NCBI GenBank assembly: GCA_030628805.1
Contig: DAOVQG010000107.1
Location: 1 to 13,703, forward strand
DNA length: 13,703 bases
Direction: 5' to 3'
Source of the DNA: JAGMDK01 sp023128695
Lineage (GTDB): Bacteria > Planctomycetota > Phycisphaerae > UBA1845 > Fen-1342
The position numbers were made by a program, and so were the translations under genes. The notes below the pieces were generated by a model. That model worked only from the letters and a program-made list of their open reading frames with translations, searched no databases and was not told the DNA's origin. Below, one piece after another: positions 11,788 through 13,703 of the stretch. The stretch's first letter is position 1; each line of letters begins with the position of its first letter.

Positions 11788-13524
11788 ATGGATCGCCCGC
11801 CGACAATGGCCGCCGCCGACGTGCTTCCCGGTGCATGTCCGCGCGGCCGGAAGGTCGTCTTGACGGTGCTGCCGGTGCTCCTCCTGGTTGCCACGGTCCT
11901 GCGCGTCGCGTACCTCACGCACGCGCCGCCCGGTCTGAATCAGGACGAGGCCGCCAATGCCTGGAACGCCTGGTGCCTGCTGAAAACCGGTCGCGATCAG
12001 GCCGGAACGCCTTGGCCGATCTTCTACACCCAGGCCCTGGGGGGGAACCGCCCAACACTGTTCCTCTATGCCGTGCTCCCCTTCCAGGCCGTCGGCGGGA
12101 TGAATGTCTGGACCACGCGCTTGCCGTCCGCGGTGGGCGGCGTCCTGACCATCTTTCTGCTTTATTGGATCACCGCCCGGCTCTTCAATCGCCCCGCCGG
12201 CCTCGTCGCGGCCGCGCTGCTGACGCTCAGTCCCTGGCACATTCAGCTCAGCCGCCTGGGCCACGAGGCGGCGCTCGGGCCTCTGTCGGTCACGTTGTCA
12301 ATCGCCGCGCTGCTTTGGGCCGGCTTCCCGCTGTGTGACGGGCAACCGCGGCCGCGGCCCTGGAGAGCGCTGCTCGCCGGCTTGGCCGTCGGCGGGGCCT
12401 GCTACGGCTATGCGGCGGTGCGGCTGTTTCTACCGCTCTTCCTGGCGGGGTGCGTTCTGCTGACCGCCCGCGCGTGGTGGCGTCTCGTTAAAACGCGTCA
12501 AGGCGCTGCGGCCCTCGCGGCATTGGTGATCGGCGTTGGATTGACCTTCGGGCCGCTGGTCTACCAACACCTCGCGCAGCCCGAACAAATCGCCCGGCGA
12601 GCCGAACACATCCAGCTTTGGGAGGACGCCGACCCGCTCGGGGCCAAGGTCGGTAAAGTCCTTGCCCGCTACGCCGCCCACTTCGGCCCCGACTTTCTTT
12701 TCCTCAACGGCGACCGCTACGAAGTCCTGTCGGCCCAGGGTTTCGGCGTCTACCATTGGTATGGACTCCCGCTGATCGTTCTTGGGCTTCCCTTCGTGCT
12801 CCGCGACAGCCGCCGCTCGCGAGCCGCCCGGATACTGCTCTGCTGGCTGCTCCTGTACCCCGTCGGCGATGGCCTGCACCAGCACGAGATCAGGCTGGCG
12901 GACGGCGTCGTGCTGACGAGCGCGAACGTCCTGCGCAGCGCTCCCGGTCTGTGTGCCCCGCTGATGCTGGCCGCGCTCGGGGCGGTTGCCGCCGGGCGGT
13001 GGCTTTGGCGAAAGAGCCGTACTGCCACGACGGCCACACTGGCGGTGCTTGCCCTCGCGGCGCTGCTTTGCAACGAACGTTTCATCGTGCACTTCTTCGG
13101 CGACAACAACCGCCGCCCAGCGGTCTACCATGGTTTCCACGCCGATCTGATGGAGGCCTGCGCGTGGCTGCGGCCGCGGGTGGACGACGCCGACGCCGTT
13201 TTCATCACGGCCGCCGACATGAACCTGCCGTACATCGTCACGCTGGTCGGCGTGGGCTACGAGCCGGAGCAGTGGTTTCGTGCCGAGCGCGACGTCCGCG
13301 GGTTCCCGGGCTACGAGTGGGAATACTACTTCCGTGTCGGCCGGTTTCACTTTGTCCACGACCGATCGAGCCGCGCGGCCCTCCAGGCCTTGCAAGACAA
13401 CGGCCGTCCCGACCGCGTGATCTTCATCATGCGCCCCGGCGAAATCGCGCTGCCCAAGCCGGTGCACACGATCCTCGGCCCGGAAGGGACGCCGATCCTG
13501 TTGGTGTACGACGTCGAGCTCTGA
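11788..13524 (+). CDS. Membrane glycosyltransferase, family 39/ArnT-like
   Basis: The 578-aa product has about ten hydrophobic segments (first at about 23-42) and the GT-C hallmark Asp-Glu in the first outer loop: PPGLNQDEAANAW, D53/E54. Further conserved-looking pieces are GGNRPTLFLY (85-94), the RLPSAVGGVLTIFLLYW helix (111-127) and SPWHIQLSRLGHE (148-160). The last 130 residues form a soluble domain. Such enzymes move a sugar from a polyprenyl-phosphate donor to a protein, lipid or polysaccharide on the outer face of the inner membrane. The acceptor is unknown. ATG 11788 is taken; an in-frame ATG at 11806 is possible and neither has a clear ribosome binding site. It may be co-transcribed with serS. 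Confidence 0.88.
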   Translation: MDRPPTMAAADVLPGACPRGRKVVLTVLPVLLLVATVLRVAYLTHAPPGLNQDEAANAWNAWCLLKTGRDQAGTPWPIFYTQALGGNRPTLFLYAVLPFQAVGGMNVWTTRLPSAVGGVLTIFLLYWITARLFNRPAGLVAAALLTLSPWHIQLSRLGHEAALGPLSVTLSIAALLWAGFPLCDGQPRPRPWRALLAGLAVGGACYGYAAVRLFLPLFLAGCVLLTARAWWRLVKTRQGAAALAALVIGVGLTFGPLVYQHLAQPEQIARRAEHIQLWEDADPLGAKVGKVLARYAAHFGPDFLFLNGDRYEVLSAQGFGVYHWYGLPLIVLGLPFVLRDSRRSRAARILLCWLLLYPVGDGLHQHEIRLADGVVLTSANVLRSAPGLCAPLMLAALGAVAAGRWLWRKSRTATTATLAVLALAALLCNERFIVHFFGDNNRRPAVYHGFHADLMEACAWLRPRVDDADAVFITAADMNLPYIVTLVGVGYEPEQWFRAERDVRGFPGYEWEYYFRVGRFHFVHDRSSRAALQALQDNGRPDRVIFIMRPGEIALPKPVHTILGPEGTPILLVYDVEL

Positions 13525-13608
13525 TGGGCGTGACTTTTTTGGTTCTTCACGGAATTTCGTGGCAAGCTGGAGCAGGTTTGATAAATTGCACGACTATCCG
13601 ACTTTGAA

Positions 13609-13636
13609 GAAGAGCCGCGGGCTTCAGCCCGCGCGG
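13609..13636. repeat. Dispersed 28-bp hairpin repeat
   Basis: It contains CGCGGGCT-TC-AGCCCGCG (13616-13633) and is the exact reverse complement of 3196-3223 in the GspH-like leader. It directly precedes the long inverted repeat at 13647. Confidence 0.85.
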
Positions 13637-13646
13637 TGCCCCGCCA

Positions 13647-13703
13647 GGGAGGGCGAAGCTCCCGCTGAGCCGCGCTGCCCCCGGCTCGGCAGGAGCCTCG
13701 CCC
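13647..13703. repeat. Second copy of the long inverted repeat, cut by the window end
   Basis: The left arm (13647-13671) is identical to 68-92. The right arm begins at 13683 and matches 104-124 up to the window edge. The loop differs at two positions. Orientation is the same as at the left end. Confidence 0.85.

Noticed and set aside
12430..13467. 345-codon minus-strand frame inside the glycosyltransferase
   Set aside because: Antisense shadow of a well-supported membrane protein; composition is Gln/Arg/Gly-rich with no hydrophobic or catalytic pattern.
1..13703. tRNA or other structured RNA genes
   Set aside because: I saw no tRNA-like T-loop or acceptor pattern on either strand; the strong stems are all repeat palindromes.

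Overview
The window is GC-rich DNA whose genes and dense, palindromic intergenic repeats look like a free-living planctomycete (Phycisphaerae-like or a relative). The lineage is inferred from style: short hairpin repeats in almost every gap, a long Planctomycetes-type family 39 glycosyltransferase, and a dispersed type II secretion cluster. No 16S or other marker is present to confirm it.

Region 1 (301-7817, minus strand) is one long operon, read from high to low coordinates. It encodes a PilZ protein (7443-7817), the assembly ATPase GspE (5560-7446) and the membrane platform GspF (4340-5560). After a gap holding a palindromic element come an ExeA/GspA-like AAA ATPase (3260-4102), three prepilin-type proteins resembling GspH, GspI and GspJ, and a GspK/PilX-like protein (301-1566). 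Five of the seven junctions overlap by 1-4 bases, which suggests translational coupling. The last protein carries three tandem lectin-like repeats outside the membrane. The inferred machine is a type II secretion or pilus-like filament under cyclic-di-GMP influence, with a sugar-binding or adhesive tip. The major pseudopilin (GspG), secretin (GspD), prepilin peptidase and GspL/M/C are not in the window.

Region 2 (8357-10072, minus) is a B12-binding-domain radical SAM enzyme of unknown substrate, with a possible promoter upstream. Region 3 (10410-13524, plus) holds seryl-tRNA synthetase (serS) and a membrane glycosyltransferase of the ArnT/PMT type.

The gaps are the most unusual part. Three elements (4182-4305, 7844-7958, 10237-10390) share one design: two inverted arms, each itself a hairpin, bounded by related ends (TAG plus a GCTCTGTC-like core, CTAG in two of them). 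The hairpin sequence differs in each. All three lie just upstream of a gene start (exeA-like, pilZ, serS). A fourth element with terminal inverted repeats lies at 8071-8279. Another repeat has been absorbed in frame into the leader peptide of the GspH-like prepilin. A long inverted repeat with a tandem 18-bp expansion occupies the left end of the window and recurs at the right end.
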